From the NCBI RefSeq assembly GCF_003426815.1, contig NZ_QKYK01000024.1:25268-89267 (forward strand): a stretch of 64,000 bases of DNA. The letters are read 5' to 3'. The translations under genes and the position numbers were made by a program. The notes under the pieces are model-generated. The model did not search any database, was not told the origin of the DNA, and saw nothing but the letters and a program-made list of their open reading frames with translations. The DNA is from Desertimonas flava. Its GTDB lineage: Bacteria > Actinomycetota > Acidimicrobiia > Acidimicrobiales > Ilumatobacteraceae. Of this stretch, positions 56,862 to 64,000 are shown in pieces; the first letter of the stretch is position 1; each line of letters opens with the position of its first letter.

Positions 56862-57503
56862 TCAGATGATGAGTTTGCGGATGTGAAATGCCTCCGCGTA
56901 GTCGGCCACGCACTCGACTCCCCGCAGGGCCATCAGCCCGCGGAACGTCGCCGGGCGGAACCATGCGCGGTTGCGCTGACTCGCAAAGTGCTCGGTGAGG
57001 AGTTCGATCTTGCGCTCGGCAAGTTCTGCGGTCAGCGGCACGAACAGATTGGGGTGGCCGAGGTCGCCTTCGTACTTCGGAATCTCGTACTCGGCGACCA
57101 GATGGTTGCGGAACGTGTTCCACGTCAGAGCGGCGATCGTGCGGTGATCCTGATGCTCGTCGTCGCGTCGGTGGGTGAACACCACGTCGGGCTCGACCCC
57201 GGCGCATAGCTCTTCGAAAGCGTCTTTGATCTCGGCTCCTACATACGGGAAGTAGCTCTCGCGAAAGCTATGCAAGGTCACGCCTGCCGCGCCGCCGGTG
57301 AACGCCGCTGCGCTCGTCCGGGCCTCCTCAGCACGTTGGCCGGCCGCCGAGAAGACGACCCAATGGATCGTCGAGCCCGGGCGTTCTGCCAGCAGGCGAA
57401 GGACGGTTCCGCCGCAACCGATCTCGATGTCGTCGCTGTGCGCACCCAGGAGGAGCACCTGCAACGGACCTGAGCGCCCGGTACCGAGCGAGACGGGAAG
57501 CAT
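56862..57503 (-). CDS. PIG-L family N-acetyl-sugar deacetylase
   Basis: 213 aa zinc-dependent deacetylase (LmbE-like). LLLGAHSDDIEIGCGG is the AHxDD metal and catalytic motif, and THRRDDEHQDHRTIAAL carries the second metal His and the H-x-D-H block. Ends ECVADYAEAFHIRK. Acts on an N-acetylated sugar, free, nucleotide- or lipid-linked. Lies seven bases after the C-methyltransferase on the same strand, so it is probably part of the same sugar pathway. Confidence 0.9.
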   Translation of the reverse strand: MLPVSLGTGRSGPLQVLLLGAHSDDIEIGCGGTVLRLLAERPGSTIHWVVFSAAGQRAEEARTSAAAFTGGAAGVTLHSFRESYFPYVGAEIKDAFEELCAGVEPDVVFTHRRDDEHQDHRTIAALTWNTFRNHLVAEYEIPKYEGDLGHPNLFVPLTAELAERKIELLTEHFASQRNRAWFRPATFRGLMALRGVECVADYAEAFHIRKLII

Positions 57504-57510
57504 CGTGGCG

Positions 57511-58767
57511 TCAGACGATCGAGGCCGTCGGGATGGGCACGATGAAGTGCGCTCCCCATTCCCGTGCGTACGCGAGTTGCTCGAGAATCTCAGTCTTGAA
57601 GTTCCAAGGAAGGATCAGGACGTAGTCGGGCTTCACCTCATCAATTCGCTCGGGAGCGTGAATGGGGATATGTGTGCCTGGTAGGTACCGGCCCTGCTTG
57701 TATGGGTTCCGATCAACAGTGAAGTCGATGAAATCGGTGCGGATACCGCAGTAGTTGAGCAGTGTGTTCCCCTTGCCAGGCGCACCATATCCGACGACGG
57801 TCTTGCCTCGACGTTTCAAGTCGGAGAGCGTCTCCAGCAAGGCGCGTTTGGTCTCGCGCACCTGCTCCTCGAACTGCGCGTAGGTGGCGACGTCGCGATA
57901 GCCGCCATCGATCTCGCGCTGACGCAGGTCGAGCAGACGCTGGGTGAGCGGCCGGCTCTCGTCGGCGGTATGGCGGGCGTAGATCCGCAACGACCCCCCG
58001 TGAGTCCAGAGCTCCTCCACATCGAAGATGGTCATGCCATGATGCGCGAAGATCGCCTCGGCGCTGGCGAGGGAGAAATAGCAGAAGTGCTCGTGGTAGA
58101 TCGTGTCGAACTGATTCTCCTCGATCATTCTGACGGCGTGGGGGAACTCGATCGTCACCGTTCCAGATGGCTTGAGGATTCGGGGAATACCAGCCACGAA
58201 GTCGTTGAGGTCTGGCACCTGCGCCAGCACGTTGTTACCGAGCACGAGATCGGCGAGCTGACCAGCGGACGCCATCTGCTCCGCCTTCACCCGCCCGAAG
58301 AAGCTGGTGTCGGTGGGGACACCCTTGGCCACAGCAGCCTGGGACACGTTGACTGACGGCTCGATACCGAGACAAGGGATGTGGCGCTCCACGAAATATT
58401 GCAGCAGGTAACCGTCGTTGCTCGCGAGCTCGACCACGAAGCTCTCCTCATTGAGACCGAGCCGATCGGTCATCGCATCGACATAGTCCGATGCGTGCTG
58501 GAGCCAGCTGGTCGAGAAGGACGAGTAATAGGCATACTCAGTGAAGATGTCCTCGGCACTCACATAGTCGTTGATCTGGACCAGAAGGCAGCGATGACAG
58601 ATCCACACCTTGAGTGGATAGAACGACTCGCGCGCGTCGAGTAGATCGGCGGTGAGGTAGCTCTCACACAGCGGCGACATGCCGAGGTCGACGACAGGGT
58701 GCTCGAGTGGCGTCGCACAGAACCGACAGGGGAACGAACCGGCGAGAGGTTCCGACGGATGAGTCAT
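57511..58767 (-). CDS. Sugar C-methyltransferase, TylC3/NovU type
   Basis: 418 aa with the three-part layout of deoxysugar C-methyltransferases: N-terminal zinc domain (CRFCATP, SPLCESYL, CHRCLLVQ; four Cys), central SAM domain (VVELASNDGYLLQYFVE, LGIEPSVNVSQAA, FDTIYHEHFCYFS with the conserved His-Glu-His), and the C-terminal Methyltransf_14 domain (VVGYGAPGKGNTLLNYCG, DRNPYKQGRYLPGTHIPI). Makes a branched sugar by methylating C3 of a 4-keto nucleotide sugar. Start faces the RmlC-like gene across 85 bases. Confidence 0.93.
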   Translation of the reverse strand: MTHPSEPLAGSFPCRFCATPLEHPVVDLGMSPLCESYLTADLLDARESFYPLKVWICHRCLLVQINDYVSAEDIFTEYAYYSSFSTSWLQHASDYVDAMTDRLGLNEESFVVELASNDGYLLQYFVERHIPCLGIEPSVNVSQAAVAKGVPTDTSFFGRVKAEQMASAGQLADLVLGNNVLAQVPDLNDFVAGIPRILKPSGTVTIEFPHAVRMIEENQFDTIYHEHFCYFSLASAEAIFAHHGMTIFDVEELWTHGGSLRIYARHTADESRPLTQRLLDLRQREIDGGYRDVATYAQFEEQVRETKRALLETLSDLKRRGKTVVGYGAPGKGNTLLNYCGIRTDFIDFTVDRNPYKQGRYLPGTHIPIHAPERIDEVKPDYVLILPWNFKTEILEQLAYAREWGAHFIVPIPTASIV

Positions 58768-58852
58768 GGGGCCGGACGGTATCCGGGCGCCCTACAGTTC
58801 TGCCAGTGATTGGACGACTTCGTGCCAGCTATGCCAGAACGAGGACGACGGC

Positions 58853-59404
58853 GTGATATTCGACGGCCTGCCGCTGGACGGCGCCTACTCGATCGATCTG
58901 GACCGGCATCTGGACGAGCGCGGCTCCTTCTCCCGGATCTTCTGCGAGAGTGAGTTCGCCGCCGTGGGTCTTCCTGTCCGCTTTCCACAGGCCAACATCT
59001 CGACGAACGTCCACGCCGGCACGCTTCGCGGCCTCCACTACAACCGTGGCGACGACGCCGAAGCAAAGGTCGTCCGCTGTATCCGCGGTGCCCTGTTCGA
59101 CGTCATCGTGGACCTTCGTGAGGGCTCCCCGACACGGCTCCAGTGGTTCGGCGCCGAGTTGAGCGCCGACAACGGGCGGGCGCTCTTCGTGCCCGCCGGT
59201 TTCGCCCACGGGTTCGTCACGCTTCAGCCCACGACCGATGTCCTGTATCTGATGAGCGAGAGCTACCGGCCCGACGCGGCCCGCGGCATCCGGTGGGACG
59301 ATGCCGCAGTCGCGGTGCAGTGGCCGGTCCCGCCTGTCGTGATCTCCGAGCGTGATGCGACATATCCAGCGATCGATCCGGCGACGTTTTCCTCGGCCAC
59401 ATGA
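58853..59404 (+). CDS. rfbC: dTDP-4-dehydrorhamnose 3,5-epimerase-like protein
   Basis: 183 aa cupin of the RmlC family, epimerising C3 and/or C5 of a 4-keto-6-deoxy nucleotide sugar. RGSFSRIFCESEFAAVGL, FPQANISTNVHAGTLRG, catalytic His62 in RGLHYN, FVPAGFAHGFVTL and VLYLMSESYRPDAARGIRW (active-site Tyr). GTG at 58853 chosen: GAGG is eight bases upstream and the length then matches the family; the frame extends back into the divergent gene. Stop overlaps the next start (ATGA). In this cluster it may act on a C-methylated intermediate. Confidence 0.9.
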   Translation: MIFDGLPLDGAYSIDLDRHLDERGSFSRIFCESEFAAVGLPVRFPQANISTNVHAGTLRGLHYNRGDDAEAKVVRCIRGALFDVIVDLREGSPTRLQWFGAELSADNGRALFVPAGFAHGFVTLQPTTDVLYLMSESYRPDAARGIRWDDAAVAVQWPVPPVVISERDATYPAIDPATFSSAT

Positions 59405-60705
59405 CCGCCGATCCATTCTCAGTGGCCGACGCGGCGATGCGGCTTGTGGAGGACCTCTACCCGATATGCCGCAGCATCACCGGGGACGGAGTTCGTGAAT
59501 CGCTGCGACTCATCACGGAGGTCGTGCCCCTCGAGATCCATGAGATCCCATCTGGGACACCGGTGCTGGACTGGACGATCCCTCCAGAGTGGAATGTCCG
59601 CGACGCCTACATCGCGGACGCAGGCTCCGGCGAGAGAGTCATCGACTTTCGCAGCAACAACCTTCACATCGTCAGCTACAGCGAGCCGATCTCCGCTCGC
59701 ATGACACTCGATGAGCTGCGACCACACCTACATACCCTCCCGGATCAACCGGAGGCCGTGCCCTACCGTACGTCGTACTACACGCGAGCCTGGGGGTTCT
59801 GTTTGAGCCAGCAGGACCTGGACAACCTTCCCGATGGCGACTACGACGTGATGATCGACTCGTCACTCGAACCGGGGTCACTGACGTACGGTGAAGCCAT
59901 CGTTCCGGGGGCGACAGAACGGGAGATCCTCGTGTCGTCTCACGTGTGTCACCCTTCGCTCGCCGACGACAATCTGAGCGGAATCGCCGTGGCCGCGCTG
60001 CTGGCGAGACGGTTGCTCGAGGGTCCGCAGTTGCGCCATACGGTCCGCTTCATCTTCGCGCCGGGCACCATCGGCACCATCGCGTGGTTGGACGGTCACC
60101 GTGACGAACTCTCCAGAATCGCCGCTGGACTCACCCTCACGTGCCTCGGTGACGACCACGACTTCACGTACAAGCGCACCGTGACTGGCGACGCCCTCGT
60201 TGATCAGGCGGCATCGATCGTCCTTCGCGACCGACAGATCGCGCATCAGATGACCGACTTCAGTCCATATGGTTATGACGAGCGCCAGTACAACTCCCCT
60301 GGCTTCCGGGTGCCAGTCGGCTCATTGATGCGCGGCAGACACGGGACTTTTCCCGAATACCACACGTCGCTCGACAATCTTTTGTTCGTCTCTGGAGAGC
60401 GGATGGCGGAGTCGTTGGACGTTGTCGCCGGCATCGTAGAAGCGATCGACAAGAACCGTGCGCTGAGAAACCTCGAACCCTTCGGTGAGCCGCAGCTCGG
60501 AGCCCGCGGGCTGTACGGGGCCCTCGGCGGCACGACGATCGCGGATGCCCAACTCGCCATGCTCTGGGTACTCAACCTGTCCGATGGTGAGCACTCACTC
60601 CTCGACATCGCCGCACGCTCAGGCCTCTCGTTCGAGTCCGTCGAGGCGACAGCGCTGCTGCTCGAGGACCACGGGCTGCTCGGACCAGCCCTAGCGCGCA
60701 CCTGA
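59401..60705 (+). CDS. DUF4910 aminopeptidase-like protein (M28-type zinc site) with C-terminal winged helix
   Basis: 434 aa. Residues about 170-345 resemble the M28 co-catalytic zinc fold: VSSHVCHPSLADDNLSGIAV (His and bridging Asp), FIFAPGTIGTIAWL, and a late His in FPEYHTSLDNLLF. The expected Glu-Glu pair after the first site reads APGTIG, so catalysis is uncertain. The N-terminal PICRSITGDGVRESL is conserved in DUF4910 proteins. The C-terminal 80 residues form a winged-helix-like module (SLLDIAARSGLSFESVEATA). Such proteins recur in surface-polysaccharide clusters; role unknown. Coupled to the RmlC-like gene. Confidence 0.82.
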   Translation: MTADPFSVADAAMRLVEDLYPICRSITGDGVRESLRLITEVVPLEIHEIPSGTPVLDWTIPPEWNVRDAYIADAGSGERVIDFRSNNLHIVSYSEPISARMTLDELRPHLHTLPDQPEAVPYRTSYYTRAWGFCLSQQDLDNLPDGDYDVMIDSSLEPGSLTYGEAIVPGATEREILVSSHVCHPSLADDNLSGIAVAALLARRLLEGPQLRHTVRFIFAPGTIGTIAWLDGHRDELSRIAAGLTLTCLGDDHDFTYKRTVTGDALVDQAASIVLRDRQIAHQMTDFSPYGYDERQYNSPGFRVPVGSLMRGRHGTFPEYHTSLDNLLFVSGERMAESLDVVAGIVEAIDKNRALRNLEPFGEPQLGARGLYGALGGTTIADAQLAMLWVLNLSDGEHSLLDIAARSGLSFESVEATALLLEDHGLLGPALART

Positions 60706-60716
60706 GTGGTGTGCGG

Positions 60717-62042
60717 TCAGACCGGGGCGGGCCGGTCCCACACACGATCGAACACGTATCTCGACGGCGGGCCGACCAAGAACGGCTCTGTCCCGTCGAC
60801 CAACGCTTTGGCGTAGACATCCAAGGCGCCGTCGATTGCTCGCAGCGTCAATTGGACATCGGCATCGCTGTGTGAGTAGCTGGTGACCAGCGACGGCATC
60901 AGGACACCCCGGCGGATCGTCTCCTGGAGAAACAGCGTTCGAAATGCCTGGGATGGTTGGCCGTCGGCGTCGCGCGTGAAGAAGGCGAGGTCGCAGCCGA
61001 GCCCGATCGGGCCGACATAGTCCGTGAGTCCATGCTGCTCTGACAGGGCACGCAGACCGGTGGCGAGCTTGTCGCCCTGCTCGTAGAGGCGGCTGACCAC
61101 GGGCTCGCGCTCGTAAATGTCCATCACCGCGATCGCTGCGGCGAGTGCCGTCGTCTCCGCTCCGTGAGTCGTGGAAAGCAGGAAGACGTCGTCCCCGCTT
61201 CTTTCGCGTGATCCGTAGCGCATCAGTTCACGTCGTCCGCACAGCGCAGCGAGTGAGAACCCGTTCGACAGTGCCTTGCCGAAGGTGGACAGGTCCGGGG
61301 AAACGCCGTATTGGGCCTGAGCTCCACCGTCGGCGTAGCGGAAGCCGGTGATCATCTCGTCGAAGACCAGGACGGCACCATTGCGGTCGCATAGACTCCG
61401 CACGCCTTCGAGAAACCCCTGCTGGGGAGCGGTTGCACGAGTCACCTCGAGCATCACCGCAGCGATCTCGTCGGGGTAGCGATCGAACATCTCCTCGACG
61501 CTGGTGAGGTCGTTGTAGCGAAAAGTGACGGTCTGCGCGGCGACGCCCGCGGGGATGCCACCGGCCATCGTGGTCGTGACCATAAACCAGTCGTCGTACG
61601 AGAAGAAGGCCTGGTCGGCGCAGATCGCGACCCGGGCGCGGCCAGTCGCTTTGCGGGCCAACTTGACCGCTGCCGACGTCGCAGTCGAGCCATCCTTGGT
61701 GAACTTCACCGCTTCGGCACTTGGGATCGAGGCGCAAAAGCGCTCCGCACACTCAACCTCGATCGCTGCCGGGCGAGTGAAGTTGGTGCCCAGGTCGAGT
61801 GCCCGCGCCACAGCCTGGACCACTTCTCCGTACGCATGGCCGAGTGACACAGCGCGCAGACCCATCCCGTACTCGACGAACTCGTTGCCGTCGACGTCCC
61901 ACACGTGGCTACCACGGCCCCTCGCGAGTACCGACGGCGACAGTGCCGGATACTGGTCGGGTCCTTTGGCGTACGTGTGCCCTCCACCCGGGACGAGCTC
62001 TCGGAGGCGCCTGCCCAACTCATTCGTCCTCGTGAAATCCAA
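60717..62042 (-). CDS. Glutamate-1-semialdehyde aminomutase-like class III aminotransferase
   Basis: 441 aa PLP enzyme. VPGGGHTYAKGPDQYP at the N-terminus, VKFTKDGSTATSAAVKLAR, VLVFDEMITGFRY (Asp), STFGKALSNGFSLAAL (PLP Lys) and STTHGAETTALAAA. Related to HemL, but within polysaccharide clusters this subgroup likely transaminates a sugar or other carbonyl compound rather than making aminolevulinate. TTG start, with GGAG seven bases before, avoids overlap with the divergent gene. Convergent with the DUF4910 gene (11-base gap). Confidence 0.83.
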   Translation of the reverse strand: MDFTRTNELGRRLRELVPGGGHTYAKGPDQYPALSPSVLARGRGSHVWDVDGNEFVEYGMGLRAVSLGHAYGEVVQAVARALDLGTNFTRPAAIEVECAERFCASIPSAEAVKFTKDGSTATSAAVKLARKATGRARVAICADQAFFSYDDWFMVTTTMAGGIPAGVAAQTVTFRYNDLTSVEEMFDRYPDEIAAVMLEVTRATAPQQGFLEGVRSLCDRNGAVLVFDEMITGFRYADGGAQAQYGVSPDLSTFGKALSNGFSLAALCGRRELMRYGSRERSGDDVFLLSTTHGAETTALAAAIAVMDIYEREPVVSRLYEQGDKLATGLRALSEQHGLTDYVGPIGLGCDLAFFTRDADGQPSQAFRTLFLQETIRRGVLMPSLVTSYSHSDADVQLTLRAIDGALDVYAKALVDGTEPFLVGPPSRYVFDRVWDRPAPV

Positions 62043-62200
62043 CTTGGTCTCCGCCTTCCAACTGCACCGTTCTCGCTCGAGACTATCGACGCGCCGGGAT
62101 CCGTGCCTGGGGATCGACGGTGGACGGATACATTCAACACAGGCGCCAGAGCGAAGTGAGGGCAGATGCAAATTGGTCGTCGGGACGGTCGGAGGTCGAG
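62043..62200. promoter_or_regulatory. Divergent intergenic region
   Basis: 158 bases between the GSA-like aminotransferase and the cytidylyltransferase. The stretch GGATACATTCAACACAGG is the most AT-rich part and may hold -10 boxes, but I could not place a convincing promoter on either strand. No dyad or small gene seen. Confidence 0.3.
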
Positions 62201-62980
62201 GTGAAGGTCGTGCTGTTCTGCGGTGGGATGGGTATGCGTCTGCGCGACTACTCCGATCAGATTCCGAAGCCGCTCGTCGAGGTGGGGCAGAGGCCGATCT
62301 TGTGGCATCTGATGAAGCACTACTCGCACTTCGGGCACACCGAGTTCATCCTGTGCCTGGGGCACGGTGCCGGCAAGATCAAGCAGTACTTCCTCGACTA
62401 CAACGAGTGCGCCAACAACGACTTCGTTTTCAGCGACGGCGGCCGCCGTGTCACGCTCTTGAACAGCGACATCGATGACTGGACGATCACCTTCGCCGAC
62501 ACCGGTTTGTCGTCGAACGTCGGTGAACGACTCCGGCGAGTCCGAGCCCACCTCGGCGACGACGAGATGTTTCTCGCCAACTACGCGGACGGCCTGTCGG
62601 ATCTCAACCTCGAAACCTACGTGAAGGATTTCGAGGCTCGCGACAAGACAGCGTGCTTCCTGAGTGTTCCTGCACCCCACACGTTCCATATCGTCCATGC
62701 GGACTCCGAGCATTGCGTGACGCACCTCGAGCACATCGCTCGATCCCCCGTGCGAATCAATGCCGGCTTCTTCGTCTTTCGACGTGAGATCTTCGATGTG
62801 ATGAACCCGGGAGAGGAACTCGTCGTGGAGCCGTTTCAGAAGCTGATCGAACGCCGCCAGCTCTTGGCGATGCCGTACGATGGGTTCTGGCAGAACATGG
62901 ACACATTTAAGGACAAGATCGCTCTCGACGAAATGGTTGCGTCCGGATCACCTCCGTGGCAGGCGTTCATCCAGAGGTGA
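62201..62980 (+). CDS. rfbF: Glucose-1-phosphate cytidylyltransferase-like nucleotidyltransferase
   Basis: 259 aa. Activates a sugar-1-phosphate as a CDP-sugar, the first step to CDP-deoxysugars. VVLFCGGMGMRLRDYSDQIP then KPLVEVGQRPILWHLMKHYS is the nucleotide-binding start; DDEMFLANYADGLSDLNL holds the metal Asp; RINAGFFVFRREIFD and PYDGFWQNMDTFKDK close the active site. GTG chosen with GGAGG five bases upstream. No CDP-glucose 4,6-dehydratase is seen in the window. Confidence 0.9.
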   Translation: MKVVLFCGGMGMRLRDYSDQIPKPLVEVGQRPILWHLMKHYSHFGHTEFILCLGHGAGKIKQYFLDYNECANNDFVFSDGGRRVTLLNSDIDDWTITFADTGLSSNVGERLRRVRAHLGDDEMFLANYADGLSDLNLETYVKDFEARDKTACFLSVPAPHTFHIVHADSEHCVTHLEHIARSPVRINAGFFVFRREIFDVMNPGEELVVEPFQKLIERRQLLAMPYDGFWQNMDTFKDKIALDEMVASGSPPWQAFIQR

Positions 62981-63413
62981 AGCGCCTTTCGACCGAGCTC
63001 GACGGAGAGGTCTGCGGCGTCGGCGTCGAATGCTCGCATCCGAGTTCGCTGCGGCGTGCGGCAGCAGCGGCCGCATAGGCCGACGCACGAGCTGCAACGG
63101 CGGGCTCTTCGATCCGGGCTGTCCAGAACGCGACAGCGCTCTCGAGCGACGCACAGTCGCGGATGCCGAGGATCACGTCAACGGGGGCAGGAACGGATCC
63201 GACGAACTCGACGGTGGCGTCATCCAGGGCCACCGTGCCTCCATCCAGCGAGGGCCCAATCCAGCTCATCAACGGCGCTGGCGGCTCCGATGATGCCGGG
63301 GGGCCACCGTCATCGCCACTGCCACAGGCGATCCCGCTCGCTCCGAGGAGGAGGAGGCCACAGAGCGCGGCGATGTGCGTCGCACTCGACTGCGGGGCAC
63401 CCCTGAGGTTCAC
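62967..63413 (-). CDS. Small putative lipoprotein
   Basis: 148 aa, unrecognised. A hydrophobic N-terminus (IAALCGLLLLGASGIAC) ends in a Cys followed by GSGDDGG, resembling a lipobox, so the mature protein would start at that Cys and be anchored outside. The rest has a short strand-rich segment and an Ala-rich helix (ARASAYAAAAAARRSELGC). GTG start. Overlaps the cytidylyltransferase end by 14 bases convergently and follows the next gene by one base. Confidence 0.55.
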   Translation of the reverse strand: MNLRGAPQSSATHIAALCGLLLLGASGIACGSGDDGGPPASSEPPAPLMSWIGPSLDGGTVALDDATVEFVGSVPAPVDVILGIRDCASLESAVAFWTARIEEPAVAARASAYAAAAAARRSELGCEHSTPTPQTSPSSSVERRFTSG

Positions 63414-63414
63414 G

Positions 63415-64000
63415 TCACGACGAGCCCAGGGGCTGGGGGTCGCAGTTCTCGAGTCGAATGCCGAAGGTTGTCGGCGAGTCGGGCGTCTCGATCAGCGCGT
63501 TGTCCTCCGGCTCGATCAACGAGATCGTGTGCGATTCACCCGGTGCGAGATACGTCGATCTCCAGTCGTTGGTACCCCGCTGCCACTCGATGACGAGTAC
63601 GTAGTCGAAGACCGCTGTGACGACACATCCGTTCGCCCATGCCCCCATGTACGGAAACAGCTGCTCGCCGTCGAGTGAATAGACGATCCGAGCGTCGTTG
63701 CCGTTCCGACCGTTGTCCGAGTACGCCGACCACGAGGGCCACGCAATCACCCCTCCTTGCCACGGGTCACCCGTGCAATCCGGCGCGTTACAGTTCCAGA
63801 CCGACCGGACGGACGTGACGATCTCACAGGACACCGGGTCCGTACACGGCTCCGGCGGCTGGGGTTGCGGGTCGAGGGTGAACTCGTAGGCGAACGACCC
63901 ACCATCGTTCTGCACACTCACCACTTCTCCCGACGCGATTCCCGTGACCGTCAACGGCGAACCCGGCGACACATCGCCAACATGACGATGCGACCCAGCA
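63415..64000 (-). CDS. Secreted protein fragment (5' end outside window)
   Basis: Frame open to the window edge; at least 195 residues, reading VSPGSPLTVTG near the visible start, so the GTG at 63972 is probably internal. Two likely disulfide-type pairs: CTDPVSC and CNAPDCTG. Later: GRNGNDARIVYSLDG, WANGCVVTAVFDYVLVIEWQ. Beta-rich, possibly Ig-like; unrecognised. Adjacent to the lipoprotein gene on the same strand, so probably one operon of exported proteins. Confidence 0.6.
   Translation of the reverse strand, partial: AGSHRHVGDVSPGSPLTVTGIASGEVVSVQNDGGSFAYEFTLDPQPQPPEPCTDPVSCEIVTSVRSVWNCNAPDCTGDPWQGGVIAWPSWSAYSDNGRNGNDARIVYSLDGEQLFPYMGAWANGCVVTAVFDYVLVIEWQRGTNDWRSTYLAPGESHTISLIEPEDNALIETPDSPTTFGIRLENCDPQPLGSS

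Noticed and set aside
60717..62042. Calling the class III aminotransferase hemL (tetrapyrrole synthesis)
   Set aside because: No heme gene is nearby, the neighbours are sugar genes, and this subgroup is common in polysaccharide loci.

Overview
The window is high-GC DNA packed with short-spaced or overlapping genes, GTG/TTG starts and long antisense shadow frames. This is typical of Actinomycetota. The gene set (SerC and IlvBNC of actinobacterial type, a class II xylose isomerase, ROK regulation, large exopolysaccharide loci with chain-length and polymerase genes) fits a free-living Acidimicrobiia-like bacterium, but that placement is inference, not demonstrated. No rRNA, tRNA, CRISPR array, transposase, integrase or phage gene was seen.

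Layout. (1) 1-2483: end of a tyrosine phosphatase gene fused by a GTGA overlap to two sugar ABC permeases (MalF/MalG type); the solute-binding protein and ATPase would lie to the left. A glutathione peroxidase (2487-3047, minus) follows. (2) 3145-9551: a xylose operon: operator/promoter, binding protein, single-domain ATPase, permease, ROK regulator and xylA, mostly coupled by overlapping stop/start codons; then an MFS exporter. (3) 11069-26199: mixed housekeeping and cell-surface genes: a secreted calcium-repeat protein, a sulfurtransferase, cobalamin genes (cbiB, a cobC-type aminotransferase), a CGNR regulator divergent from a GNAT acetyltransferase, an SGNH hydrolase divergent from a LysM-metallopeptidase, a Tat-type amidohydrolase, aspartate aminotransferase divergent from serC, a PAC2 protein, and metY with a near-leaderless promoter.

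(4) 26307-47509: an exopolysaccharide locus. A five-gene plus-strand operon (GT, GT, polymerase/ligase, Wzz/CpsD-like, GT2) is flanked by minus-strand operons: phosphoglycosyl transferase plus GT, and AP-superfamily phosphodiesterase plus GT2 plus Wzx-type flippase. Nearby are a secreted GH26-like hydrolase, a large secreted lyase-like protein, a PhyH-type dioxygenase, an NDP-sugar epimerase and an unusual acyltransferase-3/PhoX-like fusion. (5) 47638-51194: ilvBNC with a complete transcription-attenuation leader, including a 15-codon leader peptide rich in Leu/Val/Ile codons, competing hairpins and a U-tract terminator. (6) 51216-62980: a second polysaccharide region with a long phosphoglycosyl transferase, an L-2-hydroxyglutarate oxidase-like flavoprotein, a DUF4038 glycosidase-like secreted protein, and a set of genes for a branched (C-methylated) deoxysugar: SDR epimerase, PIG-L deacetylase, TylC3-type C-methyltransferase, RmlC-like 3,5-epimerase, an M28/DUF4910 peptidase-like protein, a GSA-type aminotransferase and a glucose-1-phosphate cytidylyltransferase. 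(7) 62967-64000: a small lipoprotein-like gene and a secreted protein cut by the window edge.

Working together, regions 4 and 6 would make activated sugars, load the first sugar on the lipid carrier (two phosphoglycosyl transferases), extend the repeat (several GTs), flip, polymerise and size it, and trim it with secreted glycosidases. The strongest regulatory observations are the ilv attenuator, the xylose operator/promoter and the metY promoter/operator.
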